64,000 bases of DNA from Ischnura elegans (GCF_921293095.1 NC_060246.1:10062001-10126000); one strand, 5' to 3'. Positions 1 through 12,211 are shown, numbered from the stretch's first letter. Notes: generated by a model from the letters alone, not told the origin. Numbers and translations: made by a program.

Positions 1-141
1 TAGGAAGGCCGATGCGGGGAAAAAAACGAAATAATTCACACTCTTTTAACTAATACCTTGAGGAAGACACTAAAATATGAAACATAGATAAATATCAAAT
101 CGATATAAATATATTCCGATAACACATTTCTTACCCAGTGC

Positions 142-438
142 TCAAAGCTGATATTGTATTCTTCCAAAGCGATCCATAAATGAAGATAACGTGTTGAGCA
201 CTCTCTCTGTGCTCCGATTCACTCTGCATCGCGCAATTTCTTCCAATATAACCTCACGCGCGCCGTGTAACACATTTTCAGAACCTAAATTCCCATAATG
301 TAATAATATCAGCCATGGTCTGCCATTAAAACTGTCTGCCATTAGGTGAACGCAAGGTAAAAAGATCTTACAGAAAATCAAATCATCACACTTCGCGCAC
401 GCTTGTAAACGATACTGCAGATAATTGGTCACAATCAC
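142..438 (-). CDS. unrecognised open frame at window edge, possible exon
   Basis: A 98-codon open frame with a fairly balanced, non-repetitive composition. On the minus strand a usable splice acceptor (ending CTGCAG) lies near its 5' side, and a strong GTAAGA donor lies about 10 bases past its stop. The most protein-like stretch starts around an internal methionine (MADSFNGRPWL) and continues through a charged helical segment (REVILEEIARCRVNR). I do not recognise the family. It does not resemble the coiled-coil, FYVE or GOLD parts of FYCO1, the only gene running off this side. It may be an exon of a neighbouring gene, or chance. Confidence 0.2.
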   Translation of the reverse strand: MIVTNYLQYRLQACAKCDDLIFCKIFLPCVHLMADSFNGRPWLILLHYGNLGSENVLHGAREVILEEIARCRVNRSTERVLNTLSSFMDRFGRIQYQL

Positions 439-732
439 TCAAAATAAAGGCAACACTGAAAATAAAATTCTTAGAATGCATAGGTACATCCTCTGAAACA
501 AAACAATTCCTCTCCAACAAGACCATTTTCTCCCATTCAAAAACAGTAATCTACCAATTATAACTTAGAATATTGAAGCCCTAGTAATTAAAAAAAACAA
601 AATGGTAACTAGTGGACAGGATGATATTATAAAATTCACTAACTCTTGATTTACTTTGTGGTACTCCATTACAAGTTTTCCTGGATATCAGACAATTACT
701 TATACCACTTATTTTTTATATATCAGAGCGCG

Positions 733-910
733 ACCCGGGTTTCAATGAATTATCATCACCTTCAGGCGCAAATTATGATTTGTTTATCTTAATATTGTTA
801 CCTAGTTACTTGATGAAGTAACTAGGTTACAATAATAAGATACCCGAGTTTCAATGAATTATCATCATCTGCAGGCGCAAATTATGATTTGTTTATCTTA
901 TTATTGTTAC
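733..910 (-). repeat. two direct copies of a ~69-bp unit, ~109 bp apart
   Basis: The stretch from 733 to about 801 recurs at 842 to 910 with few differences. On the minus strand each unit carries a CTGA or CTGCA motif, a short stem and then TTGAAACCCGGGT or TTGAAACTCGGGT. This layout is reminiscent of the tails of Penelope-like retroelements. The spacer between the copies is itself partly palindromic (GTTACCTAGTTAC against GTAACTAGGTTAC). Confidence 0.6.
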
Positions 911-946
911 ATCTCCCCTAAGCTCGTAATTGGAAAACGAAAAAAT

Positions 947-1115
947 GAACTTTACTAGGTTCACTATTATATTTGAAAAAGCACAATCCGGATTTTACAA
1001 CATAACATCACCGGGGACACCTGACGCTGTAACAATGTTATGAAACCCGGGTCGTGCTTTTTCCAATACATTAGTGAACCTGACAAAAATTACTTTTTCA
1101 TTTTCCGTAACGAAA
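947..1115. repeat. inverted repeat with GAAACCCGGGTCG motif
   Basis: The arms around 947-990 and 1048-1110 are inverted copies: AAAAAGCACAATCCGG on one side, CGTGCTTTTTCCAATAC and TTAGTGAACC on the other. The right arm on the plus strand contains CTGACGCTGTAACAATGTTATGAAACC, written here in parts as CTGACGC, TAACA/TGTTA and GAAACC: a CTGA box, a 5-bp stem and a GAAAC box. It is probably the same family as the direct copies just upstream. Confidence 0.55.
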
Positions 1116-1435
1116 AGGTTTCACACAGTTGATGCATGTACTTTGAATGACCGACATCACTTTTTATATACGTTTCTATTCTTTCTACGTGAATCATTTA
1201 CTGAAGTTCATTTGTTTGTTGTATTTTCTTTTTGACTTTTTAGACTTTGTGTTGAGTTAGCGCCTTGGTTACAGAGAGAAAAGCAATGTATTGTTGTGGA
1301 AGAAGCCATGTTGATATGTAATGTATAAAGAAAGATAAAATAGTGTCAATATATATATTGAAGTTTTCCTTTTGTATAATCGCTTTGATACATAACATTT
1401 GAGCCTGAAATCATCAGTTAAGACCCTATTTTTTT

Positions 1436-1762
1436 TTACTTGTGCTCGCGACGGAAGGAGACACCAAAACATGCGAGGAGTGGCTGAGGCGTTGAGGTAG
1501 GCGGCGCACACGAGTGGGAAAGTCTCGGCCCTCCAAACCAACGCACCCGCGAGCATCCCTCGCACAGATGCTGGCTATTTCCGTCCTCCCCCCCCCCCCC
1601 CTCATCCTTCACTCCCCCCATATAAAGCGGAGGGATCCAGCGCGCCAATTGCACCAGAGTCACCCTTCTCTCTCTCTCCCAATCGCGCGCTCCCCGACAC
1701 AGTCAACAGGAACACACAAGTCGCACAACCATCGTGTCCACCCTGGACTATCACGACGAATG
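1436..1762. other. GC-rich patch with a C14 run
   Basis: This stretch is clearly richer in G, C and CpG than its surroundings. It holds a run of 14 C near 1590 and a pyrimidine-rich CTCTCTCTC stretch near 1670. No ORF in it looks like a known protein. It could be a promoter-type island of an unseen transcript or part of a repeat. Confidence 0.3.
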
Positions 1763-2833
1763 CCTTGTCTACACTACAGACTTAAGCGACTTCACTTAAG
1801 TCTAATCTTAAGTGTGGTGCAGTAGCTACACTTGAGCTTTAAGTCGACTTCAGCGCCGTGATTGTCTACATCGGGAAACAGTTATGTTGACAGATGAAGA
1901 CCTAGGAGAGCAATGTGATTCTGTGATCCTAAGCCACGGATATTTGAAATAAACTTCCTCCGTGAATTAACCATTTTGGATTTAGAAGGCTAAAAGGAAA
2001 GACCTATTTCAGTTCCTGAGCAAACGCTATTTGGTGAGAGGTGATGGAGCCAGAGGAATTTAGAATTACTAAGCTTGACTTCGTGGAATCAGTGGAATGA
2101 CATATTCATAACGCAAACGAAAACACTCACAATAATTAATTACTAAGTCAAATTCCACTCCTTTATTAAAACCATTGATATTAAATTTTAACATTTAATT
2201 CCTCCCAAGTCCAATTAAATCGCAATATCTTATCCCCCTCGGCATCCTCAGGACTAAAATTGAAGCCCTATGCAATGGTTTCAATAGCAGTGTGTGGGAT
2301 TTTACTAAGTGCATTCGTTGACGTTATTTTCGATTATGACACCATGGAAACTTAACTGTTTCATCGGATCTTCTGCCGTCTTCTCAGTCTTAAAATTCCT
2401 TACATCGTTTCTAAGTTTTATAAAACGGGTTTCACCGTGAGCAACAGGCATAGCAATTAGTTTTCACGGAAATAAAACCAACAATAAAATGATAAACTCC
2501 ACAAAATAAATTCGTCGATGTAATAACCCCGACACTAGAAAGTTAACTATTGAAATAGAACGCTGAATAACCACACCACGGAATACAGCACAACTTAGAA
2601 CATAATCAACGGGATGATTCAGGGGTGGGATGGGTATTATTATGTGTTATTATGTGCCATTTACAACACTTGAAGAGCTTCAACCGTGCGGAAACAGTTG
2701 CCTACGCAATTTAAGTGCGGGTTCTTAGTGACTTAAGTGGAGGTGTACTTAAAGGAAGCTGGTGACAGCTACAATACCACCTTTAATAGAGAGCCAACTT
2801 AAGTGGTCACTTAAGGTACTAGTGTAGACAAGG
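1763..2833. mobile_element. non-autonomous DNA transposon, TIR CCTTGTCTACAC
   Basis: The ends are inverted: CCTTGTCTACACTA on the left and TAGTGTAGACAAGG on the right. Just inside both ends lie clusters of ACTTAAG/CTTAAGT words (about 1780-1845 and 2690-2820), which look like repeated transposase-binding sites. The 1.07-kb interior has no transposase-like ORF. I could not find a convincing target-site duplication, so the superfamily is open; PIF/Harbinger or hAT-like are candidates. Confidence 0.6.
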
Positions 2834-4929
2834 GAAGGAAAGCGATCACCTCGAAAAGTACAACTCCAATGCTCATTCATTTCGAACTTTTCTTCACAAG
2901 ACAATCTGAATGAACCGATATTCGTTCCAACAGTGTCTCCAACCATATTATACGAAACAAACAGATACACTCCCACCCGTCCTCAAGCTTCAACGTAGTG
3001 ACGTCAGTTGACACATAAAGTTACATCAGACGGTTGCTATTGGATGCTTAACGTTCGCCATATTTTTGAGGAACCACTCATTATTTGACGCCGGAGAATA
3101 TTTTCCTCATCCACGTTAAAGCGCAACTTGGACAGATTTTATTGAGGAAAAATTAACGCTATAGAATCTGACCAAGGATGCGCAAAACGTAGAAACAAAA
3201 CATATTTTAACATTCGATTTTCTTCTATCTCAAGTTAGGAAGGCAATACAAGGGCTCCAATGCGCAATACCCGCAACTCATTTATTATTTTAAAAAATTG
3301 ACCATCAGATAGTACAAAATTAAGTAAAAGGTTTTGAAACTGTGAAAAGCTGGTTAACGCCAACTTAAATTTAGAAAAATATCTCTGTGTATATCACTCC
3401 TTTTATGGCACCACTCAATAATGTTTAAACACAATTCTTCATCACTGGTGCCCATTGAATCACTAGTTTTACACGAAAAAAAGTTGACCGCGATGATAGC
3501 AGGTCAAAAAAAGATACCAGAGATCGACCAATAGTATCAAAACGCTTACTGGAGTGACACACAAAATACTGGAGATCATTTATGTTTTCATCTCCTAATT
3601 ATTATATTTTCATCTCCTCTTGTTCATGAGAAAACACAAATCCATTTTTAGTATAGCATCTCTCCCTTGCAAATAAAAAATTGAAAAATAGCGAACTGTA
3701 ACTACATTCTTTACTTGGGCCATTAAACCAACGTTGCTACTGGCAATATAGCCATAGTCATTGATTCTTACTGCGTTAAAAAGTCGAAGTGCTGCAACTT
3801 CGCCAATAGATCGAATTTAGATCGACCAATTCCTCGAATTTAGATCGACCAATTCCTCGATCTGTCTCTTCGCACATGCCTCATTCACATTACGATTGTT
3901 CCAGAGATTGTCGGAACAATCGTGCATTCACACGACGATGGTTAAAACCTGTGCTGCCCTCTAGTGCTGACATCTACAGTGAACGGGAAATTGACGGGTA
4001 GCAAAGCTGTTGAGGTATGCATGGACAAGATATTACTGTTTTCAACGTATATTTACCGAATAATTTTTCTTCCGCCCATATTCTTCCTTCCTAGGACAAA
4101 TCCATGAATAAAAATAGAGCTTCACGAGCATTCCGTCTTTCTCTTGTCGCTTCCGTTTCCGGTCTCCCAGCGCCTAACCATCGTAAAGTGGCAGCGTTCG
4201 GAACTACGTGAAAAGTTGGTGATGGTTTTCCGGGTTTACACCGCGTTGATTCAGGGAATTGTCAGGACATGCATTCACACGGCTAGTTCGGCCAGTAGGA
4301 CGATCGTAATGCGAACGAGGCAACAGCCACTGCCCACACGCACGCACCAAAGTCGAGCGAAATGGAAGCGCGCGTGGACCCAGTTAAAGCGGTGAGGGCG
4401 AGAGACGACTTTTGGCAATGGCCACGGGGAAACGGGCGCGTCAAACGCGCGGGAGAGGGGATAGAGTGGACTCGGAAACAAGCAAGCGAGCGAGCGAACG
4501 CCAGTAGAGGGAGAGGGATGGGTTTGGAGCGACCTCGAGAACAGCCTTGAGGAAGGAGGCAAAACCCACTGGACTTCCTTTTCCTAAAAACCATCGTTCA
4601 CGCGAATTGATGGATAAGGGGAGGGGCAGCCAAAGACGCCCCCCTCCCCCCCCCCCCCCCCGGGGACTGTGAGTATATTCCACCCCACTGAGGAGCGCGC
4701 GAAAAGCATTTCTACACTCAACTGGCCTTTCTGTAACCGCAGAACGAGCTCTGAACTCAATAAATGGAACGATGACACCCCCCCATTCCGAGTGAAGACA
4801 AGATATAGCGCATCTGGCCATCTTGGCACCTCGAGAAACGATATCCATCAAATACATGGGGAAATAAGACAAACGAATTTTTTTCTGCCTCACAAACTTC
4901 GAATTAAATGACATTTGGATTGTAAAATT
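2834..4929. other. no gene seen; small repeats and a GC-rich patch
   Basis: I see no coding exon here. A perfect 23-bp unit is repeated twice head to tail at 3811-3833 and 3834-3856. A small stem-loop lies at about 3893-3923 (ACGATTGTTCC against GGAACAATCGT). From about 4140 to 4700 the sequence becomes GC- and CpG-rich, with purine-rich stretches and a run of about 16 C near 4650. ORFs in this patch overlap on both strands and look like composition artefacts. Confidence 0.4.
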
Positions 4930-5070
4930 TGCCGTCCTCGGTGGCGGCAAAGTTAAGCCCTCGTCATCCAAACCGAAGGTCGCGGATTCGAGTCCCGCCT
5001 GGGTAAGTTACCGTTATCCAGGGCATGGATGTTTATACACATTTGATTGTTAAAGGTTATCAAAAAAAAT
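4930..5070 (+). repeat. tRNA-derived SINE
   Basis: A tRNA-like head carries an A-box-like stretch (GGTGGCGGCAAAGTTAAG) and a clear RNA polymerase III B box (GCGGATTCGAGTCCCG). A non-tRNA body follows, containing GCATGGATGTTTATACACA. The anticodon-arm region does not fold as a proper tRNA, so I call a SINE and not a tRNA gene. Confidence 0.6.
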
Positions 5071-5990
5071 CCCGATGTAAAGGCCGAATAGTGCTGTTTT
5101 CGGAGGCGTAGAAATTGAAAAAAAATACTGGGGCCCCTACAAGACAGTCAAAAGCATTTCAAAAATCACTTTCCTATAGCATATGAATTTCGCGCTTCTT
5201 TTCAATTTAAAACAAATTGACGTCAGCCATGTTGGGAACCCACAGACAACGCATGCAAAAGCGATCAAGGTGGGGTGGCTGAGCGATTAACCGAAAGCGG
5301 GGGTGGAATTTGAAAAGCCCAACCTCAATTTTTCTTGTGAATACGTGTTGTTTATAGTCGCATTTCGCTTCGCTACTTCCGAAACCAGAAATCCACTCTG
5401 TGAATGGAGTTGCCATATTCAGCTGGGAAACTGCCAAGAATGCGAAATTACAGCCAAAGCATTAACACAAAAACACCATGAGCTCCTTTTCACAACATTT
5501 TCAAGAAATGGTAAGATATTAATGCTGAAATAGATGGAGAGCTTTTTGTGAAAATATTCGACGCTGAATTCATACCCAGCACACAAAAAGAATTGAAATG
5601 CGAAATTTGGCGGTAACTTCACAACAAATGAATAATACTACGTACTAGTAAACTACTTACAACACAATTATACCTCAATATAAGTTTATGTAAAAAGAGG
5701 AAATAATGCTGAGTCACTTTCCGCATATACGAGTTATGAATAACTTCGACCCGTAAAACAAGTTTAAAACAGGAAATCGATTCTAAGATTGGCTTGACGC
5801 AGCTCTCCACTAAATTCTCTTATCATAATCTTTTGACACTAACGTACTTCTTCTCTTTCCTCAAAAGTCTTATCTCTCCTTTCTATAAATAAATTTACAT
5901 TTTGACTATTTTTAATTTTCTTAATGTAAAAAAAATCACTGTAGTAACCTTTCATTCCTTTGCGTATCAAATTAATGTAATCATATTCTT
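5071..5990. other. no feature recognised
   Basis: AT-rich sequence with short overlapping ORFs on both strands and no protein similarity that I can see. Confidence 0.4.
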
Positions 5991-6029
5991 TCATAGCTCT
6001 GATGAAGGTAAAAAAAAAATAAAGCGAAA

Positions 6030-6600
6030 CGTCGCACAGTGGTCCGAAATCGGAAAAAGCCGGACAAAATTCCAAAATAGCGTTTTTTGAGGTAGAGACC
6101 TGAAATTTGACATATATGCTCAAAAATGATTGGTGATCATGAAACAATAAGTCGTTTTTCATAGATCTCATCTGTTGCTAAGATACCGAGGACCAAACAC
6201 GACCAAATTTCCAAAAACACGCCCGATCTCATTTTTCTTCGAAAAACTTAGAAGTTAAGCTGCTCGTAGAGTTTTGGAAGGATTTTAATGCTGTAAAAAA
6301 CATTATATTCCAGTAATATGATACTTTATCTACATTTTCCATTATTTTTAAATATTTTGGTTGATATCGATGTGGTATAATGTCGCAAAATGGCGGCTCA
6401 ATTTTTACGGCAAAATCTGACATAAAGTAGGCATTATCTTTAGTTTGAGAAATAATAGTTCTCCAATTTTTACTGAGAGTATTTAGTAGAGATAGCTTAA
6501 GAGTATAAAGCAAACATTTTGGAAAAAAGTTTGCAGCTGCGGAAATGAGCGCACCTTGTTTATCGCACTTCACGTCCCGGCTCCGCGACGCGGGGGCTTA
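6030..6600. repeat. dispersed repeat, copy A (GGTCCGAAATCGG family)
   Basis: It begins near GGTCCGAAATCGGAAAAAGC and is alignable by eye over several hundred bases with a diverged copy at 30728-31310. Shared landmarks include the GGTCCGAAATCGG head, a GACCAA(A/C) stretch with CGATCTC in the middle, and TTTTGG-type stretches with ATATCG- or CATAAAGTAG-like words further in. No transposase is visible. Just upstream (5997-6035) sits a CTGATGAAG...GCGAAACGTCG motif. Confidence 0.5.
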
Positions 6601-7985
6601 GAGACTCTGAGACACTGTTGGATATTTCACTTTCTTTGGAACTTAATTATTTAAAGTCGTCGTTTTATGCCCAGTAAATAGTCTCTAGACGCGTCGGCCA
6701 TTTTTTTTCATTTAATTCTTTAAGACCTAAACTCCAAGAAACTCATCATCAATGCTTCTGAGGCTAGAGCTGACGAAATCCTTCCACAAAAGCTTCTGGG
6801 AAAAAGGAACCACGTCAGGCGTCAAAAATAAGACACGCTACACCACTGAGGAGGACAGCAACATTTCCATGAGTCTCAGAAAGATGTAAGTTCAGCGTTC
6901 CGAGTGCCATAGAGATATACAATCCATCACTCATCTAAGTAAACAAAGTGAGTCACAAAGTATTCCCGAAACTTTGACCCAAACCTCCTATTAGTGAAGG
7001 CGACCGTTCAAACAAAGCGAATGACGCCACGCGCCTCCCTCCCTTGTTTTAGCCACACACACCACACTCAAGATTTCGTCATGCAACCAACGAATGTCCA
7101 CCATCAAACTATCCCAGTCGCCCCGAAATAATGAAGTCACAACCAACAAATCCACGTGGATGGGACGGACTAATGAGTCGATGTTAAGGGGGTAGACGGT
7201 ACGCTACTTCCCTTGACCCCAGCTTGTGGGGCACGCAATAGGCACTTCTCATCAAATGGGGATTTAGGAGAACCCCCACGGAAAAATGAAATTTTAAAAG
7301 CAAAAGCATCAAAAGAGGACTGATGGAATAAATATATGAATCGGAACTATTACAGGAAAAGAAAACTTAAGTTGTGCTCGGAAATAAGATCGGGCGGTCG
7401 TGCGCCTAACCTATAATTTTGCCGTAATAATCCGCAACAAAGACGATATTCATTTCCTGAATTAATATTTAGAAAAAAAAATATACCAAAAGGATTTGGG
7501 GGGGTTCAAAGTCTTTACCCATTTTCTTTCATTTCCCTTCTAACATTTAAAACTGGATATTGGTAAAATGACGACTTTTAAAAAAGAAAAATTGCCATTC
7601 TCACAAACTCCCTTCGCTTTCACCTCTCTTTTACCCTTCCCCCTCCTATCACAATCCCCCATGACTCTCAACTTGGACCTTTCACCCTTAAATCTTGCGA
7701 ATTATATAAGTTGTTTAATGATAGTTCATGGCAATTCCCAGTGCAACTAGCTTTGCTGACGTGATTGAGTACTGATGTGATGAGGGGAGAATATATTCTG
7801 TATTCATGATATAATTTTCTCTTGGTCCTACGTTTTTCTGTTACACCTGAATATTTTTCTTTGAATAAACACTTTGAAATGTTCCTCGACGAGGTAAATA
7901 ACGTAAAAAACCCTAGGTTGGGCAGAATCACAGAACACACTAAAAATTGTGATACTGTTTCAAATGTATTTAAAATGTCTGAAAA
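6601..7985. other. no gene recognised
   Basis: Mixed intergenic or intronic sequence. A pyrimidine-rich tract lies around 7600-7660. Nothing coding is recognisable. Confidence 0.4.
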
Positions 7986-7989
7986 TGTT

Positions 7990-8225
7990 GTGTGGCTAAA
8001 TACCCGGGTATCCGCATTCGGCATGCAATTGTATGTATATGCATGTATAGGTTTATATTTTGTTTTTGTTTTATTTTTTCTCTATTTTTTGCATTTACTG
8101 AGTCTTGCTGTAATGTTCTTTTTCTTTGAACCTTTGTCAAATGATTTTTACTGAATTATTGTACACCAGTAAATTATCTCATGGGCTAAATGGCCCACGA
8201 TGATAATAATTTAATTGAATTGAAT
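7990..8225 (+). mobile_element. probable LINE 3' tail
   Basis: A T-rich stretch leads to CTCATGGGCTAAATGGCCCACGATG-type sequence and then a short simple repeat (AATAATTTAATTGAATTGAATTGAA, unit AATTG). A small hairpin (TGGGC...GCCCA) followed by a microsatellite tail is typical of the 3' UTRs of several insect LINE clades. No reverse-transcriptase ORF is recognisable upstream, so this would be a severely 5'-truncated copy. Confidence 0.35.
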
Positions 8226-11200
8226 TGAAGACATAGTAGTCCCTATACATAGTAGAACATACATTGTAGTCCCTCCCGACCGCTCATTTTTGTATGGATT
8301 TGAAATCTCGAGGGTGCACATAGACAAGACCCTTTTCAACATTTCCCTGCACCCGAAAGAGTTCGTCAATATTGTCCCTGAAGTACTGTTATTAATTTGA
8401 GACACAGGCTAATGTCGACATGGGTTTTTTTAAGCATACACTATTTTAAAAAATCAAGGAGTAACTTACGTTCAAAACGAGTGATCATTCGCCAAAAAAC
8501 AACTCTAAAGATGGCCTGTGGAGAGGGACGTGTGCCTCCTCTTTACCTTCTTAACTCCATCACTCCCGAGACTATTCCCTTCCATACAACCTTGCCCGTA
8601 ACTCATAGTTATTCCTTCCCTTCACCAGTCTGCGAGTGCAATGTAAGAGTAAAACACCCAACAGCTGATTGTAAAGCTGATGATGGCATGCTTTGCCAAA
8701 ACCTATGCTCCATACAGTACGCCCAAACGAATGGCAATTAAGGAGAGTAATTCAAAGAGCGTCACTTCTCCTGGAGGCCACAGTCGAGAGAGCCAACATC
8801 TGAAGCACAAATCCACACGCACTAACAGAATTAGAACGATATATCCCAGATGTTTAATGCACGAACATACAGCAGGTGTTCCTGGCAGAGGACCGTCTCG
8901 CAGCGAGTCATATTTTCTGGGATGGAGAATGCTTTTACGCAAACTCATGAGCACTTACTGCAAAGGTTTCTACTCGACATGAAACGATATTGCGAAGAAT
9001 TTCTGGGCCGGCCAGAAAGACTGTTGAAATTATTATGTTAAAATCAAGTTGAATTCCTAAGTTTATTGTTTGATCCAGAGATGGCGCTGCGACGCCGATT
9101 TTGTAGTTATGTATGTTACTACAAACAGAGAGAATCTAGAAAAGTAAAAGACTAGCATCTGCAGCTAAAACAGAGTTATTGTAATTTTTCTTTAATAAGT
9201 TAATGTGCTCAAGCATATAAATTTCAATAGCCTTCCATTACACTGTTCAATCGTCCCCAAACACGATGCCACAAACACGAAATGACGATGAGGAAAAAGC
9301 GCTAAATCGATGGAACGAATTCCCAAAATACAAATAAGCGTATCACTTTCGCTCGATCGATAGCATTTTGTCTATTTTCGTGCCCCGTTACTCTTTTCTT
9401 GACGCCAGTTACGACATGTTCTTGGTAGCTTCAATTCGTTCAGAATAAACCCTTGTCATTATTCACCTGCATATCAAATTAAAATTATTTTCTCCATTAT
9501 AACATGTAACGTTTCAATTAATTTCTCTTAGTTTCACACGTCACTTACAAATATTTTATTTCACTTTAAATAATACAAACTCGGGAGCAGGGAAACACCC
9601 GTCCGCCATAACTATCACAATCCGAGTCCCCTCTTTTCACCTCCTCCCGCGCCGTCAACAATCACAACAATTACCTCACTCCACCTCTGCTGCTTATTAT
9701 TGCTTGAATTAGTTACGTCACACCAAAACCAAAACAAACCACACAAAATTAGGTGTTACAAGCACTAAGATAAACATTCCATATTTAAGGTACACGTATA
9801 TGTTAAGATGGGTCTATACTCTAACCATCCTCGCAATTCCGGGATGATGTGACAAGTGTTGAACAAATAATACGTCACGAAAGAAGACTGGTTCAGCGGG
9901 AGTCCATCTAAATCCTCTTCGGCCCATAAAAAGGAATCCAACCTGATGGCGTCAAATGAAATTCGTGCAATCATAGTTTCACCGCAAACTCTTCGCAAAT
10001 ACATGCAACCACAAACCACGGCCTAAGACGCAATAAAATTTCCCAAACGGGGTGTAATCTACACCGCATTAATAGGGCATTCACCCAAGAAGTAATAGCG
10101 GCTTTAGCTACTCCTCGAGCCAGAGGGGTCGGATAGTTAGGAGAGAGATTGCAACCGCTTCCTCCGCCTAGGATGTCGCGGCATCACAATTTTGATTGCT
10201 GAAATACTTGCGCATAAAAAAGCTAATAAAAATACCATAAAATAATCAATGGAGTGCAAAGATAATTTACTTAACTCTAAGGAGGCAATGTCGCGGTTCG
10301 CGATACAATGCAAATACTTCGTGAATATCTCGTGATGGTTATTGTTAAAAACTGATCTCCATCATGGACTAACTTCATCGTGGCAAAAAACTAGGGCACT
10401 TAGGATGCGGATATTTTAATCCTTATACTTTTCAATAAACACTTTTTATAGATATTTGAGCCGACCGTGGCGTCATTTTCTCGTCACTAAAGCGATGCGA
10501 CTTCAAATTCAGCATTTACTTGCTAAAAAGTCGAAATCGAATGATTTTTAATTACCCTAGGATCAACTTATTGGCAGAAAATTCAGCACTTGCGTAAAAT
10601 CAAGTGAATTACACACTATGAGTGTGCGCTTGAATCATTCGAGATAAACTCGGACACGTAACCAAGAACTCACCCAATAATGAAGTAATGACCGTGCGGG
10701 TTTATTCCGCGTCGATATACAAATTTCACACACCTCCAAGGGTCGAAAGGCTTCCCTTTAAAATACATGAAAATTCTAACTTTATAAACTTCGAAATAAA
10801 CTGAGCGATAAAACATTTGATAAATTTCACGTAATTACCAAGCAAAAACGGCGGAGAAAAATTGCGTTACTAAAATTTGCACCCTGGATAGCTGATGCCA
10901 GTGGTAACTAAAGTTACTGATGATGTTTATATCGAAAACGCACCATTTTTTAACAACAGAAACATTGATGCAAGCGCTCCGATTGGCTGCGAGTTTGCCC
11001 ATTTTGACGGATGCCTTGAATACATAGCGATCTCCGGCAGGCAAAGAATTCGAAGTCATAAGTTGTTTAGAGCATTCTATTCTAAATATTAGACGGGAGA
11101 TATACCCGGTGAAATCCTATAGTATAACTCTTATTACTTCATCTTAGGGTGAACCATTGTCTACGCGGTAGAATGACACCCTTACTGCCAATACATAGTA

Positions 11201-11259
11201 CATTGGCTTCACCTCGCGATTCCTGCGAAACGGAGCCGACGGGACGCGACGCATAAGTG
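8226..11259. other. no gene recognised
   Basis: Three kilobases with only short ORFs that shadow one another. I see no splice-bounded exon and no clear transposon ends. Confidence 0.35.
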
Positions 11260-11562
11260 TCATATTGTCGTGTTCCTAGAATAGGTCACGGAATTAGGGA
11301 CGTAATTTACTCAGTTTTTAGGATCTTCAAGCCGTCAGAGGTGGGCTCAGTAAAGATATGCACACAATAACTTAAGTTAAGTCCATTTAACATTCAGACG
11401 AATAAGCCAAACTGTATCTCTACGTCTGAATATTAAATGGACTCTACTTAAGTTGTTGTGTGCATTTCTTTACCGAGACCACATCTGACAGCATGAAGAT
11501 CCTAAAAACTGAGTAGATTACGTCCTTAATTCTGTGACCTATTCTGTGAACACGACAATATG
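11260..11562. mobile_element. fold-back (palindromic) MITE-like element
   Basis: Left and right halves are inverted copies of about 130 bp. The left arm reads CATATTGTCGTGTTCCTAGA, then GGTCACGGAATTAGGGACG, then CTCAGTTTTTAGGATCTTCA. The right arm ends with the complements TGAAGATCCTAAAAACTGAG and CACGACAATATGAG. The centre (about 11380-11450) is also inverted, around TCCATTTAACATTCAGACG. No ORF. Confidence 0.7.
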
Positions 11563-11877
11563 AGATGCATAAATCCATAGCATATGGGAGGGTGGGAATG
11601 CTTTAAAATGCCGACGATGCAAGAAAAGGTGCAGGAAGACACGATTTGCGACCTGATCAACGGATGGATCGCCTTTCTTCTCGAGGACCGCAGCTTCCTA
11701 TTCAACCGTTATTTTAAACCGAGCGATTTTTCGGCGAACCGTTGTTTAATAGAGGCCTTATTTTAATTCCCAGCGGCTTTTGCCATTTTTAGAGTTTACA
11801 TTAACACTTTCATACAATCTGTGTTAGGAAAACTTTTTTCCCTCGAAGAAGATTCTGGAATTCACCCTGACGGCAGT

Positions 11878-11995
11878 TCGGTCAATGGTCCAACTAGCGT
11901 AGTATCTGATCAGCAATTGGGAGATCCAAGTTCGATTCCCGGCTAAGGCAAATTATTTTTTCACGGGGAATTTCGCTATAATTGGTGTAAATAAC
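11878..11995 (+). repeat. tRNA-derived SINE
   Basis: It contains a B box (AAGTTCGATTCCCGG) followed by GGCAAATTATTTTTTCACGG. The sequence after the B box matches the copy at 43385-43470 (GGCGAATGATTTTTTCTCCG), so the two belong to one family. The A-box half (GGTCAATGGTCCAACTAGCG) is decayed. Confidence 0.55.
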
Positions 11996-12211
11996 TTTGC
12001 ACCCGAGTCCGTGACGGTGTACACAGCTACTTTGTTACGCAGCGCTTAGGGTTTAGGTAGGATCTTTCTCGGTAGCTCGCGCGGGAATCCATAACAAACA
12101 AATGAACTGGACTTCAAGGGATTCCAAGTTCGCCGCCAGAACTGTTGTCGCTCCGCGCGCATGAAAATCAGATTTCAAAATCGTCACTCTCGGCGTTACC
12201 AATCACCCATA

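Noticed and set aside
4283-4971. Long overlapping ORFs on the minus strand (up to 176 codons)
   Set aside because: They lie in a GC-rich patch where stops are rare, overlap ORFs on the other strand, and contain a poly-Gly stretch encoded by the C run.
4930-5005. tRNA-like stretch with a good B box
   Set aside because: The anticodon and D arms do not fold as a tRNA, and a SINE-type body follows; called a SINE.
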